Shown here one piece after another: positions 15,175-22,471 of a stretch of 22,471 nucleotides of DNA. Position 1 is the stretch's first letter, and the number at the start of each line of letters is the position of its first letter. The translations under genes were made by a program, and so were the position numbers. The DNA is from Thermoprotei archaeon (GTDB lineage: Archaea > Thermoproteota > Thermoprotei_A > Sulfolobales > Ignisphaeraceae), in NCBI GenBank assembly GCA_003661775.1, contig QMWT01000009.1, positions 1 through 22,471 on the forward strand, written 5' to 3'. Below the pieces are notes generated by a model that was not told the DNA's origin, did not search any database, and saw only the letters and a list, made by a program, of their open reading frames with translations.

Positions 15175-15453
15175 TCACTTCTTGCTATAGAGTCTTCCTG
15201 CAGCGCGTTCCTTCTCTTCCAAACCATCGAGTTTTTTAAGAATGTTCTCAAGTTTAACACGTCCGTACTTCTGAAGTATTGCTAAGTAAAGTGTTATAGC
15301 TTCTCTTATAAACTCCGACCTATTCTTATAATTGTATTTTTCACATAAGTCATCTATCATCTTGATTAGAGAGACATCTAGCTTAACTGAGACAACTCGC
15401 GTATATCTAATATCCAACACAATAACTGTACCCTGACGTGGGGACCTACTCAT
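15175..15453 (-). CDS. Ribbon-helix-helix DNA-binding protein, 92 aa
   Basis: A 92-residue regulator. After a short N-terminal extension (MSRSPRQGTVIVLDIRYTR) comes a ribbon-helix-helix: strand VVSVKLDVSLIKMIDDLCEK, then NRSEFIREAITLYLAILQ. The C-terminal 30 residues are charged and helical (LENILKKLDGLEEKERAAGR). ATG 15451-15453 has AGGTG (15461-15465) with a 7-nt spacer; a TATA element lies at 15519-15528. It is divergent from the HTH/zinc-finger gene over 289 bp and upstream of tRNA-Leu on the same strand. Target unknown. Confidence 0.82.
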   Translation of the reverse strand: MSRSPRQGTVIVLDIRYTRVVSVKLDVSLIKMIDDLCEKYNYKNRSEFIREAITLYLAILQKYGRVKLENILKKLDGLEEKERAAGRLYSKK

Positions 15454-15742
15454 CGAACAACACCTACGTCCTTATCGGATGAATGTGAAACATATCGCAT
15501 GTTAGTAATACCTTGAAAGTTATAAATTAGGGTTACCCAGCAGGTACTACGGGGTTGCTCAGAAGTATTCTAGGGGTATTACTTCACTCTTTGATACTAT
15601 TCACATAGATACTTGCACATGGTACTACCAGCTATCTCCTTATATACCGCTTCGTCTCTTTGTTAAGGGATCCCGTTCATGGTTTGTAGCTTGGATACTT
15701 ATTAGCGTACCTATTTATAAACTTTCTTCAGTCCTTAGCTTA
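15454..15742. promoter_or_regulatory. Divergent promoter region
   Basis: No gene is visible in these 289 bp. GTTATAAATT (15519-15528) is the minus-strand TATA for the ribbon-helix-helix gene. TATTTATAAA (15712-15721) lies about 26 nt before the plus-strand GTG at 15743, a leaderless arrangement. A further TATA-like CTTATATACC occurs near 15642. TGGTACTACCA at 15620-15630 is an 11-bp palindrome, and its GGTACTAC core also appears at 15543-15550. GAAGTA/TACTTC at 15562-15585 is a weak inverted repeat. Confidence 0.5.
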
Positions 15743-16201
15743 GTGCTCTGGGGCATAGTATTGAAGTCAAGTATAGAAGCTGTTCTTGAGTACCTTGTGG
15801 TTAAGGCGCTTGTAGGCAGGACTGATGTTCTCAACGCACTTCAAGAGTACTTCATAATGAATCGCAGTCCCAGCGTTATTGCTACCCGTTACGGATTATC
15901 AAAACATCAGGTTAGGGGTTATGTGCAGAGGGTTGTTGAGAAAGCAGGTTCCATAGTTAAAGCACGGGTGATTGTGCGCAAATCCACCCCCTACATATCT
16001 AGGATAAGACCAATAGTTAGGCACACGAGCTATGGAATGGTCAGATGTCTTGTATGCGGCGATGAAATGCCTGCTATAGTATCTGAAGACCACGTGAGGA
16101 AGCACCACCAAGGATTGGTTGAGGAGTATGTGGCAACAGTTATACAACTTCTTAAAAGAGAAGTTCTTAAATCCAGAGCCAAGGGAGGTATTGATGCCTG
16201 A
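15743..16201 (+). CDS. HTH and zinc-finger protein, 152 aa
   Basis: A 152-residue probable DNA- or RNA-binding protein. Residues 37-62 (FIMNRSPSVIATRYGLSKHQ followed by VRGYVQ) form a helix-turn-helix of the sigma-like or resolvase-like kind. Residues 102-122 (CLVCGDEM ... EDHVRKHH) form a C2H2 zinc-finger-like site with C102, C105, H117 and H121 or H122. The C-terminal helix is charged. The start GTG is leaderless by the TATA at 15712-15721; TTG at 15761 is an alternative. The family looks crenarchaeal but I cannot name it. A radical SAM gene lies 72 bp downstream on the same strand, so the two may be co-transcribed. Confidence 0.75.
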   Translation: MLWGIVLKSSIEAVLEYLVVKALVGRTDVLNALQEYFIMNRSPSVIATRYGLSKHQVRGYVQRVVEKAGSIVKARVIVRKSTPYISRIRPIVRHTSYGMVRCLVCGDEMPAIVSEDHVRKHHQGLVEEYVATVIQLLKREVLKSRAKGGIDA

Positions 16202-16229
16202 GCTTTGAGGATGTGATTAGAGACTTTTC

Positions 16230-16258
16230 AGCTCCCAGAAACTCTGGAGCTTTCTGGG
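16230..16258 (+). promoter_or_regulatory. Two mutually exclusive hairpins before the radical SAM gene
   Basis: AGCTCC (16230-16235) can pair with GGAGCT (16246-16251), loop 10 nt. CCCAGAAA (16234-16241) can pair with TTTCTGGG (16251-16258), loop 9 nt. The arms share bases, so only one can form at a time. The element is 15 nt before the GTG start and could also be a dyad protein-binding site. Confidence 0.4.
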
Positions 16259-16273
16259 TGAAGTATAGTAGCT

Positions 16274-17842
16274 GTGTACAGACCTAGACGCGAGCTGAAC
16301 AAGATCGGTAAAAGAGGTAGGCCCAGCGATATAAAAGTAGGGGTATTTGTACCTCTTCCGTACCGAGCCGCTATGAATTCTCTATTCCTTCATCTCTGCT
16401 ACCGATACTTCGCAGAACTCGATGGAGTTATAGTAAATAGGTTTGTGTACAACATAAATGAGGATGCCGTGGAATCGCTTGACTACAATACTAACATAAA
16501 AGACATGGACCTTCTTCTTGTAAGCCTCCCGTTTGAGATAGACTATGTGTATGCGATTCGAGCGTTCATGCTTGAAGGTGTGCTGAAGGAAGGCCCCATT
16601 AAGATAGCCGGAGGAATAGCACCTAGCGCTAATCCTTTACCCATAGCACCCTTCTTCGACGCTATTGTCATAGGAGATGCCGAGCCTTTTCTGGAAAGAT
16701 TTACAGATATTCTGCAACTAATAAACGATAGGAGTAGTTTCATAGATGCGCTCGCCTCGGTTGAGGGGGTGTATGTACCCAAGCTGGGCAGGTATCACGT
16801 TAAAAGAACATACGTTCAAAACCTTGACGAAGCATTCTATCCATATAGACAACTTGTTCCCCTAGATGAGGAACCTGTCTATGGTCGAGGACTCCTACTC
16901 GAAGCCTCTAGAGGCTGTCCTTATTCATGTCCTTTCTGCCTAGAGGGATTTACGACTAAACCCTTCAGGTACCGTTCAAAATCAAAACTTATAGAATTGG
17001 TAGAGAAAGGTATTGAGTTCACAAGACCTAGGAAGGTCATTTTCTATAGTCTCTCACTCTTCAGCGTACCAGGTATAGACGAGGTACTGCTCATGTTAAA
17101 GGAGAGGGGTATTAAGGCGGGCATACCTTCCGTGAGAATAGATACCCTGAACGATGAGAGGATAAGGTTTGTAGTTGATCTTGGTCAGAGGACTCTGACA
17201 ATAGCTCCTGAAACTCTCATTCCAAACCTTGCACAGCTGTTGGGAAAGAATACGGGGTACGACGAGGTAATCGACATAACTGTAACAGCTCTACGCTCAG
17301 GTATAAGAAATATAAAGCTTTACCTCATCGCAGGCTTCGGTAATGAACTCGATGGTCTTCTGCTGGAGATGTTGTCTAGATTTGTAGAGGAGGTAGGTAA
17401 AAAGACGGGGATTCATCCAAGCTCGCTTAGATTCTCGATAAACCCTTTAATTCCTAAGCCTAATACCCCGCTTCAATGGCTACCTCCAAAAGTCGTGTTT
17501 GGCGCAGCTAAAACACTCGGAAAAATCAGGCACGTGATTAAGGGACGTGCAAGGGTGGAAGTATATGATGTTTGGTGGAGTTTTGCTCAAGCAGTGATAG
17601 GACTAGGCGACGAAAGAGTCAGCAAGTTAATTCTTAACTGGGCACTCCATTCTCTAGGGATAGGAGGGTTCAAGAGAGCATATAGGGAATACAGTAAAGA
17701 ACTTGAGCACGTAGAGAAAGGGTGGAGCGATCCACCGTGGTCGTTTATAGAGAGCTATGTGCCCTATTCAGAATTGCGGAAAAGATTTAGCTGTTTCCTA
17801 GAATCGCTCGAACATCTACGATCTCGGGGAGACACGATCTGA
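16274..17842 (+). CDS. B12-type radical SAM protein
   Basis: A 522-residue COG1032-type radical SAM enzyme. The N-terminal 20-170 region (DIKVGVFVPLPYRAAMNSLF; DLLLVSLPFEIDYVYAIRAF; KIAGGIAPSANPLP; AIVIGDAEPFLERF) resembles a cobalamin-binding domain, but without DxHxxG. The 4Fe-4S ligands are C215, C219 and C222 in SRGCPYSCPFCLEGF. The barrel includes LTIAPETLIPNL, KLYLIAGFG and FSINPLIPKPNTPLQWLP, typical of this subgroup. GTG at 16274 has only a distant GGGTGA, so the start is uncertain by some residues. The 3' end overlaps the convergent dehydrogenase-like gene by 56 bp. Substrate unknown. Confidence 0.85.
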   Translation: MYRPRRELNKIGKRGRPSDIKVGVFVPLPYRAAMNSLFLHLCYRYFAELDGVIVNRFVYNINEDAVESLDYNTNIKDMDLLLVSLPFEIDYVYAIRAFMLEGVLKEGPIKIAGGIAPSANPLPIAPFFDAIVIGDAEPFLERFTDILQLINDRSSFIDALASVEGVYVPKLGRYHVKRTYVQNLDEAFYPYRQLVPLDEEPVYGRGLLLEASRGCPYSCPFCLEGFTTKPFRYRSKSKLIELVEKGIEFTRPRKVIFYSLSLFSVPGIDEVLLMLKERGIKAGIPSVRIDTLNDERIRFVVDLGQRTLTIAPETLIPNLAQLLGKNTGYDEVIDITVTALRSGIRNIKLYLIAGFGNELDGLLLEMLSRFVEEVGKKTGIHPSSLRFSINPLIPKPNTPLQWLPPKVVFGAAKTLGKIRHVIKGRARVEVYDVWWSFAQAVIGLGDERVSKLILNWALHSLGIGGFKRAYREYSKELEHVEKGWSDPPWSFIESYVPYSELRKRFSCFLESLEHLRSRGDTI

Positions 17843-18695
17843 AATTCACATCCTCTAATCTCCATCTCATTGGTATGATACGTTCAAGAGTGTGCTCTTC
17901 TTCTTTAATGATCGACAGGGCCTTGGAGGCGTAGATAGTCATGAGTTCTGGAGTCACATGAAGTCTTCTTATTTCCATACTTTCAATAGCTAGGAATCCG
18001 AGGTTCTTAACTACTGTTAGCACGTAGCTAGGAGCGGCAACAACGCACCGCTTCCTTAAGAGCTTGAGTGCAAGGTTTAGGTAGAGCGGATCTGCGCAGG
18101 ATAAGACAGCTACGTCGTATAGCCTACCTAGCTTTAGTGATACTTTTGGTATTCCGAGCTCCCGCGAGAAACAGAAGGTCTTACTAAATCCTGCAACTTC
18201 CGACGCTACCCTCCTACCGACTATAGCTGCTGCAAGTGCGTAGGAATCGCATCCTGCTATAAGGACGCTCCTAAGCCTAAGTTGCTCCTCTATGCTAAGT
18301 ATTGCAACCAGCGAAGAAAGCAACAGCGTTAAAGGCTGTTCTTCTAGACCTCGTGGAAGTGGATATAGACATTTGAATGGGTAAACTGTGTACTCCGCCA
18401 GAAACCCGTTCCTATCAACCGGAGTATGAAGAGTGCATGTGGGCAGCGCTATGAAGTACCTACCAATTACTCCTCGATCAACCTTCACACCAACATCGAT
18501 AACCTTGACTATTGCTGTAGTGCCCAGAGAACGTAGTTCATCGGTAACAACTCTACACGTTGCTATGTAGCTATCGGCACCGTCTTTCAACACCCACAAG
18601 GGTTTTACCAACACTTGATCCGCAGAGAGCGGCGGGGGAGGCATCTCCACAGTACTAGGTTCGCCGCATACATCTACGGACACGTTCTTGAACAT
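17787..18695 (-). CDS. Degenerate medium-chain dehydrogenase-like protein
   Basis: A 302-residue protein with the outline of a zinc-dependent alcohol/threonine dehydrogenase: GroES-like N-terminal half (QVLVKPLWVLKDGADSYIAT, IVKVIDVGVKVDRGVIGRYF, GFLAEYTVYPFKCLYPLPRG) and a Rossmann half (RSVLIAGCDSYALAAAIVGR). Key residues are missing: CGSD is KDGAD, the GHE zinc site reads LGTTAI, the structural four-cysteine loop is deleted, and GxGxxG is GCDSYA. It is about 40 residues shorter than typical enzymes. It is therefore probably a pseudoenzyme with a binding or regulatory role, if any. ATG 18693-18695 is used; a TATA lies at 18735-18744. Confidence 0.65.
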   Translation of the reverse strand: MFKNVSVDVCGEPSTVEMPPPPLSADQVLVKPLWVLKDGADSYIATCRVVTDELRSLGTTAIVKVIDVGVKVDRGVIGRYFIALPTCTLHTPVDRNGFLAEYTVYPFKCLYPLPRGLEEQPLTLLLSSLVAILSIEEQLRLRSVLIAGCDSYALAAAIVGRRVASEVAGFSKTFCFSRELGIPKVSLKLGRLYDVAVLSCADPLYLNLALKLLRKRCVVAAPSYVLTVVKNLGFLAIESMEIRRLHVTPELMTIYASKALSIIKEEEHTLERIIPMRWRLEDVNFRSCLPEIVDVRAILGNS

Positions 18696-18734
18696 AAACG
18701 CTCTACCGCTCTTTACGCTTACCTGCTACACAAA

Positions 18735-18763
18735 GACTTAAATCTTGATACCTCTAGCTAGAG
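18735..18763. promoter_or_regulatory. Divergent TATA and CTCTAGCTAGAG palindrome
   Basis: GACTTAAATC (18735-18744) is TATA-like in both directions: about 45 nt from the minus-strand ATG and about 40 nt from the plus-strand ATG. CTCTAGCTAGAG (18752-18763) is a perfect 12-bp palindrome next to the predicted start of the aminotransferase transcript. Confidence 0.4.
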
Positions 18764-18779
18764 CACGGGACTATCTGCT

Positions 18780-19991
18780 ATGAGCTACGCAAGATTCCTA
18801 TCATCGATCACAAGGTTCATGCGGAGATCTGAAATTAGAGAACTGCTTAAATTAACCGAGAAAGGCGAGATAATAAGTCTCGCCGGGGGGCTTCCTGACC
18901 CTAAGGTATTTCCCATAGATGATGTATCCAAAGCGAGCGTCAAAGTGCTTAGCGAAGAGGGAGAGAAGGCGCTTCAGTACGCGCCCACCAAGGGCGTTGG
19001 TAGGTATAGAGAAGAGCTGGCAAAATTTATTCGAAGAACTAGAGGCTTTGAAGTAGACCCTGAGAATATCGTGGTGACCACGGGTTCGCAACAAGCTTTA
19101 GACATGATAGCTAGGGTCTTCATAGATCCAGGAGACAGCATTGTTGTAGAGGAGCCTACATATCTAGCAGCTCTCAACGCTTTCAGACCTGCGAGACCCA
19201 GGTTTGTAGGTGTTCCCGTAGATGATGAAGGTATGAAGGTAGAAGTGCTGGAGGAGAAGCTCAAGGAGCTGAAGAGAGAAGGTGTGAAACCCAAGTTCGT
19301 CTACACAATCCCGATCGCTCAGAATCCCTCCGGAGTCACCATGAGTTTGGAAAGAAGGAAGAGGCTCCTCGAGCTTGCTGAAGAGTACGATTTTCTAGTA
19401 GTTGAGGACGACGTTTACGGACTTCTAGTGTACAGAGACGACGTAGATACGACGCCTCTAAAGGCTATGGATAAGCATGATAGGGTTATATACGTAAGCT
19501 CGTTCAGCAAGATACTGTCGCCGGGTTTTAGACTGGGGCACATAATTGCTCCTAGCGAGCTTGTGAACTACTTTGAGCTCTGCAAACAGAGCATGGATCT
19601 ACATACACCAGCAATAACGCAGTACATAACCTTGGAGCTCATAAGAAGCGGCGCTATAGAGAGGAACCTCATGGGAATAAGGAGTGTCTACTCCGAGAAG
19701 CTCAAGATAATGCTGGAGGCTATAGAGGAGACATTTCCAAAGACTGTGTGGTACTCCCGCCCAGTAGGCGGAATGTTTGTATGGGTAAAACTCAATGCCA
19801 ATATCGATACTGCAGAACTTCTCAAGAAGGCTATTAAGCGGGGTGTAGCTTATGTGCCTGGCAAAGCGTTCTACCATGATTACAGCGGTGTGGATACGAT
19901 GAGATTGAACTTCACCTACCCACCTAAAGACAAGCTCAGGAAAGCTATAGAGATCCTCGGTGGTCTCATAAAAGAGGAGGTTTTTAGCTAG
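18780..19991 (+). CDS. LysN-type PLP-dependent aminotransferase
   Basis: A 403-residue fold-type I aminotransferase of the 2-aminoadipate/aromatic (LysN, COG1167 catalytic domain) group. Seen: ISLAGGLPDPKVFP (32-45), PLP-binding TTGSQQALD (100-108), QNPSG (181-185), VVEDDVYG (207-214), the PLP lysine K244 in SSFSKILSPGFRLGHI, and the substrate-carboxylate arginine in MRLNFTYP near the C-terminus. No MocR-type DNA-binding domain is fused. It probably transfers amino groups between aminoadipate, aromatic or branched substrates and 2-oxoglutarate; no lysine-synthesis genes adjoin, so the physiological substrate is open. ATG 18780 is the start. The last 8 bp overlap the convergent PA14 gene. Confidence 0.9.
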   Translation: MSYARFLSSITRFMRRSEIRELLKLTEKGEIISLAGGLPDPKVFPIDDVSKASVKVLSEEGEKALQYAPTKGVGRYREELAKFIRRTRGFEVDPENIVVTTGSQQALDMIARVFIDPGDSIVVEEPTYLAALNAFRPARPRFVGVPVDDEGMKVEVLEEKLKELKREGVKPKFVYTIPIAQNPSGVTMSLERRKRLLELAEEYDFLVVEDDVYGLLVYRDDVDTTPLKAMDKHDRVIYVSSFSKILSPGFRLGHIIAPSELVNYFELCKQSMDLHTPAITQYITLELIRSGAIERNLMGIRSVYSEKLKIMLEAIEETFPKTVWYSRPVGGMFVWVKLNANIDTAELLKKAIKRGVAYVPGKAFYHDYSGVDTMRLNFTYPPKDKLRKAIEILGGLIKEEVFS

Positions 19992-20688
19992 ACTCTGAGA
20001 TCACTTCGTAGACATCTCCCCCCCAAATATCTTTGACAAATGGTGTTTCTTCCACCTTTCCGGACTTAAGATCCACGATCCTAAAATAGGCTTCAAAAGG
20101 AGGCGGAGTTTCAGGAAGTTTTATCTCGGCAGTGCCTCGCTTACCGATGCCCTCCCCGATCTTACCTATACTCCAAAGTTCTACTCTATGTCCATCTGGG
20201 ATGTTCTTCAGTGTCACTATATAACTTGTGTACGTGTAGAGGCAGTCCAGAGGCACGATCTCTTCAAGTCCGTCGCACCTAATCCACGAAAGCCTTATAT
20301 GGGGATTACTATTCTTACTCACAAACTCTACTTGTACTGGGTAATAGACCCCTGCTACAAGTTTTAACCCTCGAGCTATATACTTAGCCTCCACATTTCC
20401 CTCGAGTTCGTCGATAAGCACCCGCCCTCCTACTGCAAGCCTCACACCTCCTTGGACATCGAGAATAAGTTCGTAATCACCCGTGTAATTAGGTCGCAGT
20501 AACCCCCTCCACACAACATACATCGAATCTAGGCGCAGACCTCTAAAGGGCAGGGATTTCCAGTAGAAGTCTATTCTGCTGTCTACGGTTTCTCGAACTA
20601 AGTCGCGTTTCCCATCCCTACTGATTCTATAGTACTGAGCCAACAATCCCTGTACTTTACCATGGACTAAGCGTCTGAGCCTCACCAC
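19984..20688 (-). CDS. Cytosolic PA14-domain protein
   Basis: A 234-residue protein whose residues 15-150 form a PA14 domain: GLLAQYYRI, DSRIDFYWKSLPFRG, DSMYVVWRGLLRPNYTGDYE, LILDVQGGVRLAVGGRVLID and LVAGVYYPVQVEF with RLSWIRCDG. PA14 usually binds sugars in secreted proteins. A second beta-rich region follows (157-235: YIVTLKNIPDGHRVELWSIG). There is no signal peptide or membrane segment, so it appears intracellular. TTG 20691 opens the frame; GTG 20686-20688 is better placed (7 nt) after GAGGTG at 20696-20701. It lies just after the acetyltransferase gene on the same strand, with its ribosome site overlapping that gene's stop, so the two are likely co-transcribed. Confidence 0.75.
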   Translation of the reverse strand: MVRLRRLVHGKVQGLLAQYYRISRDGKRDLVRETVDSRIDFYWKSLPFRGLRLDSMYVVWRGLLRPNYTGDYELILDVQGGVRLAVGGRVLIDELEGNVEAKYIARGLKLVAGVYYPVQVEFVSKNSNPHIRLSWIRCDGLEEIVPLDCLYTYTSYIVTLKNIPDGHRVELWSIGKIGEGIGKRGTAEIKLPETPPPFEAYFRIVDLKSGKVEETPFVKDIWGGDVYEVISESS

Positions 20689-20702
20689 CAACTCTCACCT
20701 CT

Positions 20703-21200
20703 TTACAGCTCCTTCGCCATGACATACGCGTCCTCACCATCTAGGTAGTAGTTACGGATCCTCTCCACTATCGTAAAGCCTAACTTCTTGTACAGATTTA
20801 TCGCAGGTTCGTTGCTGACCCTCACTTCTAGGTACACCTCCTGCACCCCGTACTCATTCTTCAAGCTCTCCATAGAGGCTGTCATAAGCACTGTGGCTAT
20901 TCCCCGCCTTCGGAAGGCTCTCCTAACAGCTATGCTCACTATGTGACCCAGCCTTCTCATTCCAGTTCCCAGTTTAGCAAAACCGAATTCCACTCTAGGC
21001 ATGACATAAGCGATAATCCTGCTCCCCACTTCAGCTACATAGAAAGCATCTCCATACCTCTCTATATGTTCAAGCCAAAACCTAATCGGATAATGTTCTG
21101 GCAGGCATTCTATATTTACCGAGATTATCCCGTCGATGTCGTCAGGAGCCGCTCTCCTTATCACTACCTCTTCCAAAGCTGCCGGCGGTGCATTGCCCAT
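20703..21200 (-). CDS. Ard1/RimI-type N-terminal acetyltransferase
   Basis: A 165-residue GNAT enzyme that transfers acetyl from acetyl-CoA to protein N-termini, similar to Sulfolobus Ard1. Seen: N-terminal VVIRRAAPDDIDGIISVNIE, GHIVSIAVRRAFRRRG (85-100) with the acetyl-CoA loop RRRGIA (97-102), ASMESLKNEYGVQEVYLEVR with VSNEPAINLYKKLGF, and the family-specific YYLDGEDAYVMAKEL end. ATG 21198-21200 lies about 25 nt from a TATA-like GTCAATAAAGC (21220-21230, minus strand), indicating a leaderless message. It heads the transcript that includes the PA14 gene and is divergent from coaBC. Confidence 0.92.
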   Translation of the reverse strand: MGNAPPAALEEVVIRRAAPDDIDGIISVNIECLPEHYPIRFWLEHIERYGDAFYVAEVGSRIIAYVMPRVEFGFAKLGTGMRRLGHIVSIAVRRAFRRRGIATVLMTASMESLKNEYGVQEVYLEVRVSNEPAINLYKKLGFTIVERIRNYYLDGEDAYVMAKEL

Positions 21201-21219
21201 CAGCCTCTCCCAGAGTATA

Positions 21220-21244
21220 GCTTTATTGACCTCAATGTAATTAG
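21220..21244. promoter_or_regulatory. Divergent leaderless promoters for the acetyltransferase and coaBC
   Basis: GTCAATAAAGC on the minus strand (21220-21230) and GTAATTAG on the plus strand (21237-21244) lie about 25 and 22 nt from their respective ATG codons in a 62-bp gap, so both messages are predicted to start at or next to the initiation codon. Confidence 0.45.
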
Positions 21245-21262
21245 TTTCGCTGGGTATGAATT

Positions 21263-22471
21263 ATGTCTTCTGAGCTAGGTAGGTATCATACGGTTGAAGA
21301 GATAAGGAGTGCAATATCGAGTGAGCTCGAGGGGAAGAAGGTTGTTCTAGGCGTTACTGGAAGCGTTGCTGCGTACAAGGCTGTAGACGTTGCACGTAGA
21401 CTGATTAGATTAGGAGCGGATGTGTACATAGTTATGACCAAGTGTGCTACAGAGTTTGTGACCCCCATGCTCTTTGAATGGGCAACGGGTAAGAGACCCG
21501 TTGTTGAGTTAAGCGGAGGTGTGGAGCACATAGCTTTGGCTAAGGCATGCGACTCTATGGTGGTGGTCCCTGCAACACTAAATACTATGGCCAAGATTGT
21601 ACAGGGTGCGGCCGATAATTCCGTGATTCTCACTGCTATAGCTATGCTGGGCAAGGGTAAACCCGTGGTGGTAGTCCCCGCAATGCACAAGAATCTGTAC
21701 GAAGCCGCTGTAACACAAGAGATCGTTAAAAAGTTGGCAGACCTAGGTGTAGATGTACTACCTCCTGTGGAAAAAGGTGGTAGGCTCATAATCCCCTCGC
21801 CGGAGATAATAGCTGAGAAAGTTGCCTCCGTAACTCTTCGGGGTTGTGACCTCGAAGGATTAACGCTGTTGATTACAGCAGGTCCTACCCGTGAATACAT
21901 AGATAATGTGAGGTTTATCACTAACCCAAGCAGTGGGCTCATGGGCATAGCTCTGGCAAACGCCGCTTATTTCCGTGGAGCCTCAGTGGTGCTTATTCGA
22001 GGGCCCACTATGCTGGAGCCAGCTCCTTGGATCAAAACTATAGATGTCGTGAGCACCGAGGAGATGGCCGATGCAGTGCGCAAAGCAGCTGAAGAGTACA
22101 AGGTGGATGCCGCAATTCTCGCAGCTGCTCCAGCTGATTACAGACCACGAGAAGTCTTCCAGGGGAAGATTGCCAGCGGTCTTGACAAGCTGGTGTTGGA
22201 ACTCGTGCCCACTCCGAAGGTCGTTGCTGAGCTGAGAAAGGTGTTCAGAGGACCTATAATAGGTTTCGCAGCCGAGTATGCACCGAGCGACGAAGAGGCT
22301 ATAGAGCGTGCGAGGAAGAAGCTCTCGGAGAGAGGCTTCGACGTAATTCTAGTAAACAATGTGGCCAAGAAGGGGATAGGCTTCTCCTCACCCACAAACG
22401 AGGTGTACGTAGTTACAAGTGAAGGTCCTATAAAGAAGCTGGGCCCAGCGCGGAAAGAATTCCTCGCCCAT
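21263..22471 (+). CDS. coaBC: Phosphopantothenoylcysteine decarboxylase/phosphopantothenate-cysteine ligase (right end cut)
   Basis: A bifunctional coenzyme A biosynthesis enzyme; 403 codons are open to the right edge with no stop. CoaC half: flavoprotein GVTGSVAAYKA (30-40), catalytic His in VEHIALAKACDSMVVVPATL (H89), the NTMAKIVQGAADN stretch, and VVVPAMHKNLYEAA in place of the usual PxMNxxM. CoaB half: LLITAGPTREYIDNVRFITN, PSSGLMGIALA, AAAPADYRP, IIGFAAE and LVNNVAKKGIGFSSPTNEVY. ATG 21263 is fixed by an in-frame TGA at 21257-21259. The missing C-terminus is probably short. The archaeal enzyme acts in the cytoplasm on 4'-phosphopantothenate made by the archaeal pantoate kinase route. Confidence 0.95.
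   Translation, partial: MSSELGRYHTVEEIRSAISSELEGKKVVLGVTGSVAAYKAVDVARRLIRLGADVYIVMTKCATEFVTPMLFEWATGKRPVVELSGGVEHIALAKACDSMVVVPATLNTMAKIVQGAADNSVILTAIAMLGKGKPVVVVPAMHKNLYEAAVTQEIVKKLADLGVDVLPPVEKGGRLIIPSPEIIAEKVASVTLRGCDLEGLTLLITAGPTREYIDNVRFITNPSSGLMGIALANAAYFRGASVVLIRGPTMLEPAPWIKTIDVVSTEEMADAVRKAAEEYKVDAAILAAAPADYRPREVFQGKIASGLDKLVLELVPTPKVVAELRKVFRGPIIGFAAEYAPSDEEAIERARKKLSERGFDVILVNNVAKKGIGFSSPTNEVYVVTSEGPIKKLGPARKEFLAH

Noticed and set aside
15543..15628. GGTACTAC direct repeat pair
   Set aside because: Two 8-bp copies 78 bp apart are weak evidence by themselves; they are kept only as a note in the promoter region.
21286..21948. 220-codon minus-strand open frame
   Set aside because: It lies antisense within coaBC, whose motifs are unmistakable; the antisense protein is Ser/Thr-rich and has no features.

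Overview
The window reads as a compact genome segment from a hyperthermophilic crenarchaeon, most likely a member of the Desulfurococcales or a close relative. The evidence is an ESCRT-III-like division protein of the CdvB family (absent from Thermoproteales), an aKMT-type lysine methyltransferase, an Ard1-type N-terminal acetyltransferase like that of Sulfolobus, UPF0147, FAU-1 and DUF2192-like proteins, an intron-containing tRNA-Leu, archaeal TATA boxes, and GGTG/AGGTG ribosome binding sites with many GTG and TTG starts. Intergenic gaps are short and three convergent gene pairs overlap at their 3' ends. No insertion sequence, CRISPR array, rRNA or phage gene was seen.

Layout. 1-700: the 3' end of an unrecognised gene and an orphan 115-residue protein, both plus strand. 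732-5524: a minus-strand run of a nucleotidyltransferase-like protein, a DUF2192-like protein, a small unknown protein and a large Lhr-type helicase. 5614-7158: a plus-strand radical SAM protein with a B12-domain-like N-terminus. About 7201-8139: a decayed metallo-beta-lactamase-fold gene with an internal stop, a frameshift, a lost metal ligand and a scrambled 3' end. 8152-9166: a CdvB-family ESCRT-III paralogue overlapping tail to tail with an aKMT-like methyltransferase. 9235-9908: two divergent ribbon-helix-helix regulators. 9924-12527: a UPF0173 metal-dependent hydrolase sharing a TATA element with the divergent UPF0147 gene, followed by FAU-1. 12550-14985: an AbrB-PhoU regulator divergent from a PflX-type radical SAM protein, with two palindromes between them. 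15024-15742: tRNA-Leu(CAA) with a 21-nt intron, a third ribbon-helix-helix protein and a promoter-rich spacer. 15743-17842: an HTH/zinc-finger protein and a second B12-type radical SAM protein, separated by two mutually exclusive hairpins. 17787-20691: a degenerate medium-chain dehydrogenase-like protein, a LysN-type aminotransferase and a cytosolic PA14-domain protein. 20703 to the right edge: Ard1-type acetyltransferase and divergent coaBC (coenzyme A synthesis).

Functionally this is mostly a housekeeping and regulatory neighbourhood: helicase, RNA metabolism, protein methylation and acetylation, division, CoA and amino-acid metabolism. It is not a single dedicated system. The most unusual items are the broken MBL gene, the lone ESCRT-III paralogue, the two B12-type radical SAM enzymes of unknown substrate, the dehydrogenase-like pseudoenzyme and the cytosolic PA14 protein. 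I did not find convincing evidence of a new multi-gene defence or mobile system.
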